A DNA stretch of 64,000 nt, taken from positions 1 through 64,000 of the forward strand of contig JAQGOP010000046.1 of NCBI GenBank assembly GCA_028293545.1, read 5' to 3'. The notes under the pieces were generated by a model. The model searched no databases. It was not told the DNA's origin and worked only from the letters and a program-made list of their open reading frames with translations. The position numbers and the translations under genes are program-made. Of the stretch, positions 26,949-36,638 are shown one piece after another; position 1 is the first letter of the stretch, and each line of letters opens with the position of its first letter. This stretch comes from Verrucomicrobiota bacterium. Its GTDB lineage: Bacteria; Verrucomicrobiota; Verrucomicrobiia; Opitutales; Opitutaceae.

Positions 26949-29603
26949 TTATTCAGCACGCAGGGCCTGCATGGCATCGACCTTGCCGGCACGCCGCGCG
27001 GGCAACCAGCAGGCGAGGAGCGCGATCGCGATGAGGAGCAGCGTGGCCCCGACGATCGTCGGCGCACTGTTGAAACGCATCGTGGGAAAGGCCGCGATGA
27101 TGAGCTGGGAAATTCCGATCGCGCCGACCAAACCCACGGTGGAGCCGACGAGCGCCAGTTTTGCGCCCGAAGTCAGGACCAGCCGCGTGATGTCCCGCAC
27201 GCATGCACCGAGCGCAACCCGGATGGCGAACTCTCCCGAGCGCTGCGCCATCGTCCGGGTGATCACTCCGTAGATGCCGAGGGAGGCCAGCGAGAGTCCG
27301 AGCAGGGCGAACGTCCCGAGGAGGTCGCGGAGCACGGCCAGCTGGTAATTGGCGCGCACAATGGAGGCACCGGCGGTCTGCAGGCTGCGCACCGGGAGGT
27401 CCGGATCGAGCGCCGTCAGGGCGGCCCGCACGCTTTCGAGCACCGCAGCGGGCGCCACGCCCGCCGTCCGCACCGCGATCTCGACGCGCGGGTTCGCTTC
27501 CTGCGCCATCGGCTGGTAGAGCTGGCTTTTCACCACGTTGCTGTCGTCCACGGCGGCTTTCACATCGGCGGCGACGCCAATGATCTCCCCCCAAGCCAGC
27601 TCGTCGGTGCCGCTACGGGCGAGGCGGTGGCCGATCGGGTTTTCCTTCCCGAACCAAGCGGTCGCCGTGGTTTGGCTGACGATGAAGACCTTTGTGGACG
27701 TGGCCGTGTCGCGCTCGTTGAAACTCCGGCCGGAAACGATGCGCGTCCCCACCGTCGCGAAATACTCCGCGCTCACCCGATTGACGACGGCCGCGGGTTC
27801 CCGCCCGCGCGGCGGCGCCGTGCGGTTTTGGATCACGTACTTCCGGACATCGAACCACTGGAAGAACGGCGTGTACGTCGAGACGCTGGCGGACGCCACC
27901 CCGGGGAGAGACTGGAGCCGTTCGAGGGCCAGCCGGTGAAATCCATTGATCCGATCCGCGTCCGGATAGGCCGCAGTCGGGAGCACGACCGAGCCGGTGA
28001 TGAGGTGTTCGGAATCCCAGCCCGCGCGGCGGGAATTCAACTCGTCGAGTCCGCGGACAAACAACGCGGCGCCGGCGAGCAGCACCAGCGCGAGCGCGAA
28101 CTGGCCCACGATCAGGATCTGCCGGAACCGCTGGTGCCCCCGCCCGCCGGTCGCACCGCGCGCGCCGGACTTCAAGGTGTTGTTCACGTTCAGCCGCAGC
28201 GCGAAGAGTGCCGGCGCCAAGCCAAAGGTCATCGCGGTGACCAGCGAGGCGGCGAACGCCCACGCCAGCACGCGGCCATCGAGCGAGATCAGCATCTTGG
28301 CGCCGTTGTCGTCCGTCGTGCGCTGGGTCAGGTAATCCATTGCCCACCACGCGAGCAGCATGGCGCAGGCGCCACCCGCGAGCGCGAGGACCAGGGATTC
28401 GGTGATCAACGGCCGCAGGAGCTGGAGGCGCGAGGCGCCGAGCGCGGACCGCAACGCGAATTCGCGCGCGCGCGTGATCGTCCGGGCTAGCAGGAGGTTC
28501 GCGAGATTCGAGCAGGCGATCAAAAGAACGAAGCCGGAGAGCGCGATGAGCATGGACATCATGACGCGACCGTTCTCGTCGATGACGGTGCGGTTGAGCG
28601 GCACGGTGCGCCAGGTGCTGCCGGCATTGACCTCGGGAAATTCCTGCGCGAGCCCTGCGCCCAAAGTAGCGATGAACGCGGAGGCTTCAGTCGGCGAAAT
28701 GTTCGGCGCCCGGCGGCCCAGGACGCGGAGGGACGTGCTCCGACGATCGGCGGCCTTCGCGTGATCGAACGCCAGCGGGCGGAAAAGTTCGAGCGGACCA
28801 AGATGGCGGCCATCGTTGAAGGATGCAGGCAGGACGCCGATGATCTCGTGCGACTCGCCATCGATCCGCACCCGATGCCCGACGATGTCGGCGCGCCCCC
28901 CGAAACGATTCAGCCAGCAGAGCCGGCTGATGATCACGACGCGGTCCCTGCCCGGCACGTCCTCCCCGGCGCGAAAATCACGGCCTTGGGCGAGGGGGAC
29001 GCGCAGCATCGCGAAGAAATTCGGGCTGATGCGACTGGCCCGGGCGAACTCCGCCGGCTGGCCGGGGTCGGCGAGACTCGTGTCGACGACCCAGTACGCG
29101 GCCAGTTCGCCGTAGCGGTCGGCGTTGCGCTGCAGTTCCAGCCAGTCCGCGGGCGAGAAGCGCGCCTGCGGATTTTGCGAGGTCACGCGGTCGATCCGGT
29201 CGAGCTGGCCGCTGTCGGGATAGGGCAGCGGCTTGAACATGATCGCGTTCACGATGCTGAACGTCGCCGTGTTGGCGCCGATGCCCAGGCCGAGCGTCAG
29301 GACGGAGAGAAACGTGAAGCCGGGTGACCGGGCCAGTTGGCGGATGGCGAGGTGCACATCCTTGCCCAGGCGTTCGAGCCAACCCCAACCCCACGCATCG
29401 CGCGCCTGTTCCTGCAGCGCGCCCGCGTTGCCGAACCGGCGGCGGGCGGCCTGCCGCGCCTCGGCGGCCGAGAGGCCGTCTCCGGCATAATCGGCGGCGC
29501 GCTGCTCGAGGTGAAACTTCATTTCCTCGGCCATCTCCGCCTCGGCGCGGCGGCGGCGGGTCAGTTTTCCGAGGTAATGGGCCAGGCGATGGAACAGGTT
29601 CAT
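26949..29603 (-). CDS. ADOP-family (MacB-like FtsX) ABC transporter permease
   Basis: ARQAARRRFGN...ARDAWGWGWLERLGKDVHLAIRQLARSPGFTFLSVLTLGLGIGANTATFSIVNAI; FtsX-like segments. Confidence 0.93.
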   Translation of the reverse strand: MNLFHRLAHYLGKLTRRRRAEAEMAEEMKFHLEQRAADYAGDGLSAAEARQAARRRFGNAGALQEQARDAWGWGWLERLGKDVHLAIRQLARSPGFTFLSVLTLGLGIGANTATFSIVNAIMFKPLPYPDSGQLDRIDRVTSQNPQARFSPADWLELQRNADRYGELAAYWVVDTSLADPGQPAEFARASRISPNFFAMLRVPLAQGRDFRAGEDVPGRDRVVIISRLCWLNRFGGRADIVGHRVRIDGESHEIIGVLPASFNDGRHLGPLELFRPLAFDHAKAADRRSTSLRVLGRRAPNISPTEASAFIATLGAGLAQEFPEVNAGSTWRTVPLNRTVIDENGRVMMSMLIALSGFVLLIACSNLANLLLARTITRAREFALRSALGASRLQLLRPLITESLVLALAGGACAMLLAWWAMDYLTQRTTDDNGAKMLISLDGRVLAWAFAASLVTAMTFGLAPALFALRLNVNNTLKSGARGATGGRGHQRFRQILIVGQFALALVLLAGAALFVRGLDELNSRRAGWDSEHLITGSVVLPTAAYPDADRINGFHRLALERLQSLPGVASASVSTYTPFFQWFDVRKYVIQNRTAPPRGREPAAVVNRVSAEYFATVGTRIVSGRSFNERDTATSTKVFIVSQTTATAWFGKENPIGHRLARSGTDELAWGEIIGVAADVKAAVDDSNVVKSQLYQPMAQEANPRVEIAVRTAGVAPAAVLESVRAALTALDPDLPVRSLQTAGASIVRANYQLAVLRDLLGTFALLGLSLASLGIYGVITRTMAQRSGEFAIRVALGACVRDITRLVLTSGAKLALVGSTVGLVGAIGISQLIIAAFPTMRFNSAPTIVGATLLLIAIALLACWLPARRAGKVDAMQALRAE

Positions 29604-29633
29604 GGGGTGCGGGGTTTTTCGGAGTGGGGTTTC

Positions 29634-29963
29634 TCAGGCGGAATCCAGCACCATCGCCATGATCGCGCTGGTCCGGTCCCAAAGTTTCTGCTCGGTCTCG
29701 AGCTGCTTCCGCCCGGTGCGCGTCAACGTATAGTATTTCGCCCGGCGGTTGTTCTCGGTCTGCTTCCACGCGGCCTCGATCCAGCCCTTGGCCTCCATTC
29801 GATACAGGGCCGGGTAGAGCGAGCCTTCGTCGACCTGCAGCGCTTTCTTCGAAAGTTGCTCGAGCCGGTTGGTAATCCCCCAGCCGTGAAGCTCGCCCCG
29901 ATTCAGGACACGGAGCACGAGCAGATCGAGGGTGCCGGAGAGCAGTTCAAGTTTTTCGGCCAT
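29634..29963 (-). CDS. PadR-family transcriptional regulator
   Basis: LLSGTLDLLVLRVLNRGELHGWGITNRLEQLSKKALQVDEGSLYPALYRMEAKGWIEAAW. Confidence 0.93.
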   Translation of the reverse strand: MAEKLELLSGTLDLLVLRVLNRGELHGWGITNRLEQLSKKALQVDEGSLYPALYRMEAKGWIEAAWKQTENNRRAKYYTLTRTGRKQLETEQKLWDRTSAIMAMVLDSA

Positions 29964-29972
29964 GGCTACTCA

Positions 29973-30024
29973 CTTAGATAATCTAAGGGAGGTACGTCAA
30001 TGCTTGCCTTAGATTATCTAAAGG
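29973..30024. promoter_or_regulatory. candidate PadR operators: TTAGATAATCTAA twice, in opposite orientation, 35 bp apart
   Basis: cttagataatctaag (29973-29987) and ccttagattatctaaagg (30007-30024) directly upstream of padR. Confidence 0.7.
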
Positions 30025-30530
30025 AGACGCGCAAAGGGCGGGTCAGCCGCGGCATGGACATCTTTTTTTCGGCCTCCGTGGGTTAATGGCCGCCCCAACT
30101 TGTTCGTTCACGTCGTCGGCGCGAAATTTCGGCGAGGTGCCAACCGACATCCGTGGTTCTTCTGGCGGCCTGCGGAGAAGCCGAAATTCTTCCTTTCGCC
30201 GGCCGCGCGCAATCGCTTGGTCGGCGGATCTCTTTCCGGGGAGGGCGAGGGTGGAAGTTTGCGGCCGGCCAAGCGGCCGTCCCGCCTCCGATGAAACTTC
30301 GCCGGTTTCTTTAATTCACCGCGCGCCGCTTCGTCGGTGAGTGAAATGAGCGAAATGGATTCTGAAAACGGCAGATTTCTCGCGCACTAGTCGGATCACT
30401 TCCCAATTCACTCCCGAAGCCTCGGCAATTCCCTCGACGAAGTGTCGAAAATAAAAGTATTACGCTCACTTAATTCGCGTTCCAATCCAGCCGAGGGCAC
30501 CAAGCTCGACGCTCTCCGCGTTGGCTGGCC

Positions 30531-31157
30531 TTACTCCGCTTTCTTCCGCGTGAAGCGGTGGACGAAAAAGTAGTAGATTGCTCCCAGGACGATGAGGGCA
30601 GCGATGGCCCAGATGGTGACTTGGCGGAGTTCTCCCCGCATAAGTGCATCGTTTTTGCCGGCTTGGATGCCGAGGTGGCACAGCACGTAGCACCACAGCG
30701 CAGACCCAAGGAGCGTGAACAGGGAGAACTTGAAGTAATTCATCCGCACGATGCCCGCCGGAATCCCGATCAGATGGCGGACAACCGGAAGCAGTCGGGA
30801 GAAAAAGATGCCAAGGCTGCCAAACTGGGCGGCCCAGCGCTCCGCCTGCTCTACTTTCGCCGGGGAAATGAAGAAGAATTTGCCATAGCGAATGACCAAA
30901 GGACGCCCCGCCCAGCGGGAAATCCAGTACATCGCTGTCGCCCCAATCCAAGATCCGAACGCCCCCGCGATGACGATGCCCGTCAACGTCATGTTGCCGG
31001 ACTTTTGGGCAGCGATGATCGCGGGCGGAATGATTAACTCGCTGGGTAGTGGGACGATCGAACTTTCGATCGCCATCAACAATATGATGAGGAGATAGCC
31101 GCCCGAATCCAGCGACTGGAGATACCAATCAATCAGGCCTTTGAACATGTCATGCAT
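30531..31157 (-). CDS. DedA-family membrane protein
   Basis: GGYLLIILLMAIESSIVPLPSELIIPPA, FFSRLLPVVRHLIGIPAGIVRMNYFKF. Confidence 0.92.
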   Translation of the reverse strand: MHDMFKGLIDWYLQSLDSGGYLLIILLMAIESSIVPLPSELIIPPAIIAAQKSGNMTLTGIVIAGAFGSWIGATAMYWISRWAGRPLVIRYGKFFFISPAKVEQAERWAAQFGSLGIFFSRLLPVVRHLIGIPAGIVRMNYFKFSLFTLLGSALWCYVLCHLGIQAGKNDALMRGELRQVTIWAIAALIVLGAIYYFFVHRFTRKKAE

Positions 31158-31162
31158 AGGCG

Positions 31163-31194
31163 AAAAAAAGGCAGGCAGCGGAGGGCTGCCTGCC
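31163..31194 (-). terminator. intrinsic terminator downstream of the small basic protein gene
   Basis: minus strand GGCAGGCAGC-cctcc-GCTGCCTGCC followed by TTTTTTT. Confidence 0.85.
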
Positions 31195-31214
31195 AGAGAG
31201 GGGTGAGACGCGGT

Positions 31215-31370
31215 TTAGACGTCGGGCTTGGTCTTGCGGAGACCTTGAACGCGATCGCCAGCCTTCCATTGACCACGCTTCTTCAGGAGGTCAACGCGCT
31301 CGAAGCGCTTGAGGACGTTACGTTTAACAACGAGGCCAGAGGCGCCCTGGAGACTTTTGTGCTGTGACAT
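31215..31370 (-). CDS. Chlamydia/Verrucomicrobia small basic protein (51 aa), absent from the supplied ORF track
   Basis: MSQHKSLQGASGLVVKRNVLKRFERVDLLKKRGQWKAGDRVQGLRKTKPDV. Confidence 0.88.
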   Translation of the reverse strand: MSQHKSLQGASGLVVKRNVLKRFERVDLLKKRGQWKAGDRVQGLRKTKPDV

Positions 31371-31397
31371 GGTAGTAAATGGAGGAGTTGCGACTCG

Positions 31398-31718
31398 CTA
31401 AAGGGTTAAGTTGGTAGGGCTCGCGCTAGCCCATGACAAGTATTTTTCTCCGACTTGGTCCGCCTTTATCGCGATCCATTCGGGAGTGTCGTAGGGGTGC
31501 TGCGAAAGCACGTGTTTTTCGAGGTGAGGAAGCTTATCTGGCAACAACTTAAACATGATTCGATACTCCTCTGTGCGTTCTTGGCTCCCTTGCCAGCGGT
31601 AATGGGAGATGATGGGTCCTTCCACCTGCGCACATACGGCCAAACCGCGCGCGATGGTGTCTGACGCCAATTGTTCGGCTTCGGCCTTCGTTGGCAACGT
31701 GGTCCACGCGATGAACAT
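31398..31718 (-). CDS. cutA: divalent-cation tolerance protein CutA
   Basis: LASDTIARGLAVCAQVEGPIISHYRWQG..EEYRIMFKLLPDKLPHLEKHVLSQHPYDTPEWIAI. Confidence 0.9.
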   Translation of the reverse strand: MFIAWTTLPTKAEAEQLASDTIARGLAVCAQVEGPIISHYRWQGSQERTEEYRIMFKLLPDKLPHLEKHVLSQHPYDTPEWIAIKADQVGEKYLSWASASPTNLTL

Positions 31719-31833
31719 GATGCAGCCTTTTCGCAGGCGAAGGCGGGGGTGCAATGAGGAAATTGACCCTTGACGCATCCTTACCGACTCCTACTTGTGA
31801 ACCCTTTTTTAATTCAGACAACCCGCCTACGAC

Positions 31834-32034
31834 ATGAGAGAAGACTACCTCAAGGACGCGCTCAAAATTATCACCGACCCGAACATGCTGATCAACGTGG
31901 TGTCCCGCCGCGTGAAGCAGCTTCGCCGTGGCAATCGTCCGCTCGTCGAGTCGCTCGAGAAGCTTTCCGCCGAAGACACCGCGCTGCGCGAGATCAGCGA
32001 GGGCAAGATCAGCTTCGAGCTGAGCGAGGCCTGA
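31834..32034 (+). CDS. rpoZ: RNA polymerase omega subunit-like
   Basis: 66 aa; NMLINVVSRRVKQLRRGNRPLV..DTALREISEGKI. Confidence 0.8.
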   Translation: MREDYLKDALKIITDPNMLINVVSRRVKQLRRGNRPLVESLEKLSAEDTALREISEGKISFELSEA

Positions 32035-32125
32035 TCGGCGGAGGATTCGACATTTTCAGGCGGCGCGGTATTGCTGAGCAGCAAGCCGAAGCCGCCTTTT
32101 TCATGCACCGATATTCCGATTTTCC

Positions 32126-32599
32126 ATGAGCGCGCAGAAAAAAGATTCCAAACGCTATACCGAGCTCCGGAATTCCAAGGCGCTGCGCGACTATTTCGTG
32201 GATGAACGCTTCGAAGCCGGTATCGCGCTCAAGGGCACCGAGGTGAAATCCATCCGCGCGGGCAAGGCGCAGATCAGCGATTCCTTTGGCAAGGTCGAGA
32301 AGGGTGAGTTGTGGATGCACAACGCGCACATCGAACAATACGCCTTTGGGAACATCAACAACCACGACGCCCGCCGCACGCGAAAGCTCCTGCTGCACGC
32401 GCACCAGATTCGGAAAATCGAGCTCGCCCTCGACACTGGCGGCCGGGCGCTCATTCCGCTGCGGATGTATTTCAAGGAAGCCCTGGTGAAGGTGGAAGTG
32501 GGGCTTTGCACCGGGAAAAAACTTTTCGACAAACGCGAGACGCTGAAAAAGAAAGCGGTCATGCGTGATGAGGATAAGAGCGTGAAGTTCCGCCGTTGA
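32126..32599 (+). CDS. smpB: SsrA-binding protein SmpB
   Basis: LRDYFVDERFEAGIALKGTEVKSIRAGKAQISDSF..RTRKLLLH..LIPLRMYFK..GLCTGKKLFDKRETLKKK. Confidence 0.96.
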   Translation: MSAQKKDSKRYTELRNSKALRDYFVDERFEAGIALKGTEVKSIRAGKAQISDSFGKVEKGELWMHNAHIEQYAFGNINNHDARRTRKLLLHAHQIRKIELALDTGGRALIPLRMYFKEALVKVEVGLCTGKKLFDKRETLKKKAVMRDEDKSVKFRR

Positions 32600-33504
32600 T
32601 GAGCGCCCGCGATACCGTCACTGTCCGCGTTCCCGGCAGCACCTCGAACTGTGGGGCCGGTTTCGATACCCTTGGCCTCGGCCTCTCCATTTATAACCGC
32701 GTCACGCTCAAGCGGACTGTCGGCCCCGCCGCCGTGGCGCAGCGTCCCGAGGACAAGCGCGCGCAGGCGATGGTCGATGAAACCGCCGCCCTTTTCTTTG
32801 CCCGCACCGGTCGCACTCCGTCGGGATTTCTGTACCGGATCGAAGGGGAGGTGCCGCCGGCGCGCGGGTTGGGTTCGAGCGTCACGGTGATCGCGGGAAT
32901 CCTGGCGGGACTTGACGCGCTCCACGGCACCGCGCTCACGCGGCATCAGCTCGTGTCCGCGGCGACCAGATTGGAAGGGCACCCCGACAACGCCAGCGCG
33001 GGGATCCTCGGCGGCTTTTGTGTTTCGCGCTGCGATCCGGCGACCGGCGATTACGTCGACACGGTGCGGATTTCGGTGCCCTCGGAATTGGTTTTCGTCG
33101 TGGCTTCCCCGAGCGGGGAGACGCTCACGAAGGAATCGCGCGGCGTCCTTCCGCCGCAGCTGCCGTATTTCGACGCGGTCAAGAGCATCAACAGCGCGGC
33201 GTACTTCACTGCGGCGCTTGCGACCGGCGATTTCGAAAAACTGCGGCACGCCGTGGGGGATTTCATGCACGAACCTTATCGGCTGCCCAAGATCGCTGGG
33301 GCCGCCGCCTCGATCGCGGCGGGCATCAAGGCTGGCGCGTACACCGGCTGGTTGAGCGGAAGCGGTTCGAGCGTGCTGTGCGTCTCGGCGCAGAAGCACT
33401 CGGAAGCGGTGATGTCGGCCATGCGCGACGCGTTCTGCCGCGGAGCGAGCGGATGCGAAGTGCGCATCCTGACCGCGGACAATAACGGGCTGCGCCTAGA
33501 TTGA
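32599..33504 (+). CDS. thrB: homoserine kinase
   Basis: VTVRVPGSTSNCGAGFDTLGLGLSIYN, ARGLGSSVTVIAGIL, HPDNASAGILGGF; overlaps the smpB stop (TGATG). Confidence 0.92.
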   Translation: MSARDTVTVRVPGSTSNCGAGFDTLGLGLSIYNRVTLKRTVGPAAVAQRPEDKRAQAMVDETAALFFARTGRTPSGFLYRIEGEVPPARGLGSSVTVIAGILAGLDALHGTALTRHQLVSAATRLEGHPDNASAGILGGFCVSRCDPATGDYVDTVRISVPSELVFVVASPSGETLTKESRGVLPPQLPYFDAVKSINSAAYFTAALATGDFEKLRHAVGDFMHEPYRLPKIAGAAASIAAGIKAGAYTGWLSGSGSSVLCVSAQKHSEAVMSAMRDAFCRGASGCEVRILTADNNGLRLD

Positions 33505-33924
33505 CGCCGGGTGCGATTCGCTGCGCAGCAGGGTCACGTCGGGCTCCGGCCAGAGCCGCACGATTTCGTCGCCCAGCTGCTGCCAGGCAAACGGCTTCAG
33601 CAGCACGGCTTTTAGCGGCGTAATCTTCGCGAGATCGTCGCGACTGAGCATTCCCGCGGTATGGCCGGTCACCAGGATGAACGGAATACCGGGCGCGATT
33701 TTCGACGCGCGATGGATGAATTCGACCCCGTTCATCTGCGGCATCCGGTAGTCGGTGATGATCACTCCCGGTTCGATGTCGGGCAGGGCGGCGAGCGCAT
33801 CCAATGGGCGGATAAAAGGCACGATCCGACATTCAAAATGGTCGGAGAGCAGCTGCGTCATCAGGCTGGTGTAGGTCTGTTCGTCATCGAGGATGACTAC
33901 CGACTTGCGAGGTGAAGTGTGCAC
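33496..33924 (-). CDS. stand-alone response regulator receiver protein
   Basis: SVVILDDEQTYTSLMTQLL..GVIITDYRMPQMNGVEFI..ILVTGHT..VLLKPF. Confidence 0.9.
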   Translation of the reverse strand: MHTSPRKSVVILDDEQTYTSLMTQLLSDHFECRIVPFIRPLDALAALPDIEPGVIITDYRMPQMNGVEFIHRASKIAPGIPFILVTGHTAGMLSRDDLAKITPLKAVLLKPFAWQQLGDEIVRLWPEPDVTLLRSESHPASI

Positions 33925-34011
33925 GGAAAGGTGGCGAAAGGTGAGGGGGAAAAACCCGAATGCAACGCGTCCGACGCTTGATTCGTAGACTTACGTAGAA
34001 ACGATGGGCGC

Positions 34012-34491
34012 ATGCTGCACCTCGTGCTTTTCCAGCCGGAAATCGCGCCCAACACGGGCAATGTCGGGAGGATGTGCGCTCTGACTCGATCGCGCCTGCA
34101 CCTGATTCATCCGCTCGGTTTTGAAATCACGGACAAGAACCTCAAGCGCGCGGGCATGGACTATTGGAAGTCGCTCGATGTGCATGAGCACGCGGACTGG
34201 AAGGCCTTTCGCGCCAGTGCGTCGGCGCCGAAACGTCTCTGGCTTTTTACGACCAAAACGACGCAGAGTTTTTGGGATGCGCACTACGCCGATGACGACG
34301 GCTTGGTCTTTGGCAACGAAGGCTCAGGCGCGCCGGAATGGCTGCACCAGGAAATCGGGGAGTCGCAACGCGTGACCATCGACCAGGCGAATCCGACCCT
34401 GCGTTCCCTCAATCTCAGCACGGCGGCAGGCATCGCCTGCTACGAGGCGCTGAGGCAACTGCGGACGCCGTTCGAAGCTAAACCCCGATGA
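34012..34491 (+). CDS. trmL: tRNA (cytidine(34)-2'-O)-methyltransferase
   Basis: MLHLVLFQPEIAPNTGNVGRMCALTRSRLHLIHPLGF, LVFGNEGSGAPEW, LNLSTAAGIACYEALRQL. Confidence 0.95.
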   Translation: MLHLVLFQPEIAPNTGNVGRMCALTRSRLHLIHPLGFEITDKNLKRAGMDYWKSLDVHEHADWKAFRASASAPKRLWLFTTKTTQSFWDAHYADDDGLVFGNEGSGAPEWLHQEIGESQRVTIDQANPTLRSLNLSTAAGIACYEALRQLRTPFEAKPR

Positions 34492-34626
34492 AAACTGATG
34501 CCCATTCTCGGACGGGTGGGAACCGGCGAAGATGAGTGGTCGCCGATTAGAGGGTCTGGCTGGTGCAGCGTATAGCCCCAACGCACCGTCTGGCTGCTTC
34601 ACCGCGTTCTATCGGGCCAACCCATG

Positions 34627-35610
34627 TCAGATTTCCTTGATCCTGATGCACGCCACCTCGCGCCCGGGCGTGTCGGGAATCAACGGGGGAACGACCGCCT
34701 TGCACTTTTCCTGGGCATACGGGCAACGCGGGTGAAAGGCGCAGCCCACCGGCGGATTGATGGGGGAAGGCGGATCGCCGGGGAGGACGATGCGCTGGCG
34801 ATTCCGCTCGAGGTCGGGGTCCGGCGTGGGAATCGCGCTGACCAGCGCGCGCGTGTAGGGATGGCGCGGACGCTCAATCACGTCCGCGGCGGGCCCGAGT
34901 TCGACGATCTTGCCGAGGTACATCACGGCGACGCGGTCGGAGATGTGTTTCACCACCGACAAGTCGTGCGCGATGAAAATGAGCGAGAGATTCATCTCCC
35001 GGCAGAGCTGCGACAGGAGATTCAGGATTTGGGCCTGGATCGAGACGTCGAGCGCCGAAACGGGCTCGTCCGCGATGATCATTTTCGGCTGCAACGCCAG
35101 GGCCCGCGCGATGGCGATGCGCTGACGCTGCCCGCCGGAAAATTCATGCGGATATTTCTGCATGAAGCGCGGCGCGAGCCCCACCAGGCGCATCAGCTCA
35201 GCGACGCGGGCGTTGACCTCGGCGGGCGGACAAACGCGGTGTGCGATCAACGGTTCCGCCAACGTGGAATAGACGGTGAGCCGCGGATTGAGCGAGGCAT
35301 ACGGATCCTGGAAAACCATCTGGAGGTCGCGTCGGGCCACGAGCAGTTCCTTCGCCGAGCAATCGGACAGGTTCTTGCCGTTCAACACGACCGTGCCGGC
35401 CGTCGTCGGCACCAGTTGCATGATGGTGCGCGCGAGCGTGGACTTCCCACAGCCGGATTCGCCGACCAGTCCGAGGACTTCGCCGCGACCGACGGACAGC
35501 GTCACCCCATCCACCGCCTTGACGGTTCCGGTTTGCCGACGGCGCACGAACCCCGACACCACCGGGAAGTGGGTTTTGACGTCGGTGAGCTCGAGGATGG
35601 AGTCGGTCAT
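34627..35610 (-). CDS. oppF: oligopeptide/dipeptide ABC transporter ATP-binding protein (OppF-type)
   Basis: [47 protein letters not shown]-terminal [14 protein letters not shown]. Confidence 0.93.
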   Translation of the reverse strand: MTDSILELTDVKTHFPVVSGFVRRRQTGTVKAVDGVTLSVGRGEVLGLVGESGCGKSTLARTIMQLVPTTAGTVVLNGKNLSDCSAKELLVARRDLQMVFQDPYASLNPRLTVYSTLAEPLIAHRVCPPAEVNARVAELMRLVGLAPRFMQKYPHEFSGGQRQRIAIARALALQPKMIIADEPVSALDVSIQAQILNLLSQLCREMNLSLIFIAHDLSVVKHISDRVAVMYLGKIVELGPAADVIERPRHPYTRALVSAIPTPDPDLERNRQRIVLPGDPPSPINPPVGCAFHPRCPYAQEKCKAVVPPLIPDTPGREVACIRIKEI

Positions 35611-35622
35611 GGTCGCGCGGAG

Positions 35623-36597
<975 letters not shown>

Positions 36598-36638
36598 GGG
36601 TCGGAGAAGTGGCGCGGTGGCCGGCCAGGGTGCAACGA

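Noticed and set aside
31163-31194. ggcaggcagc...gctgcctgcc as another copy of the pair-A repeat
   Set aside because: Followed by a T-tract on the minus strand just after a small gene, so better explained as an intrinsic terminator.
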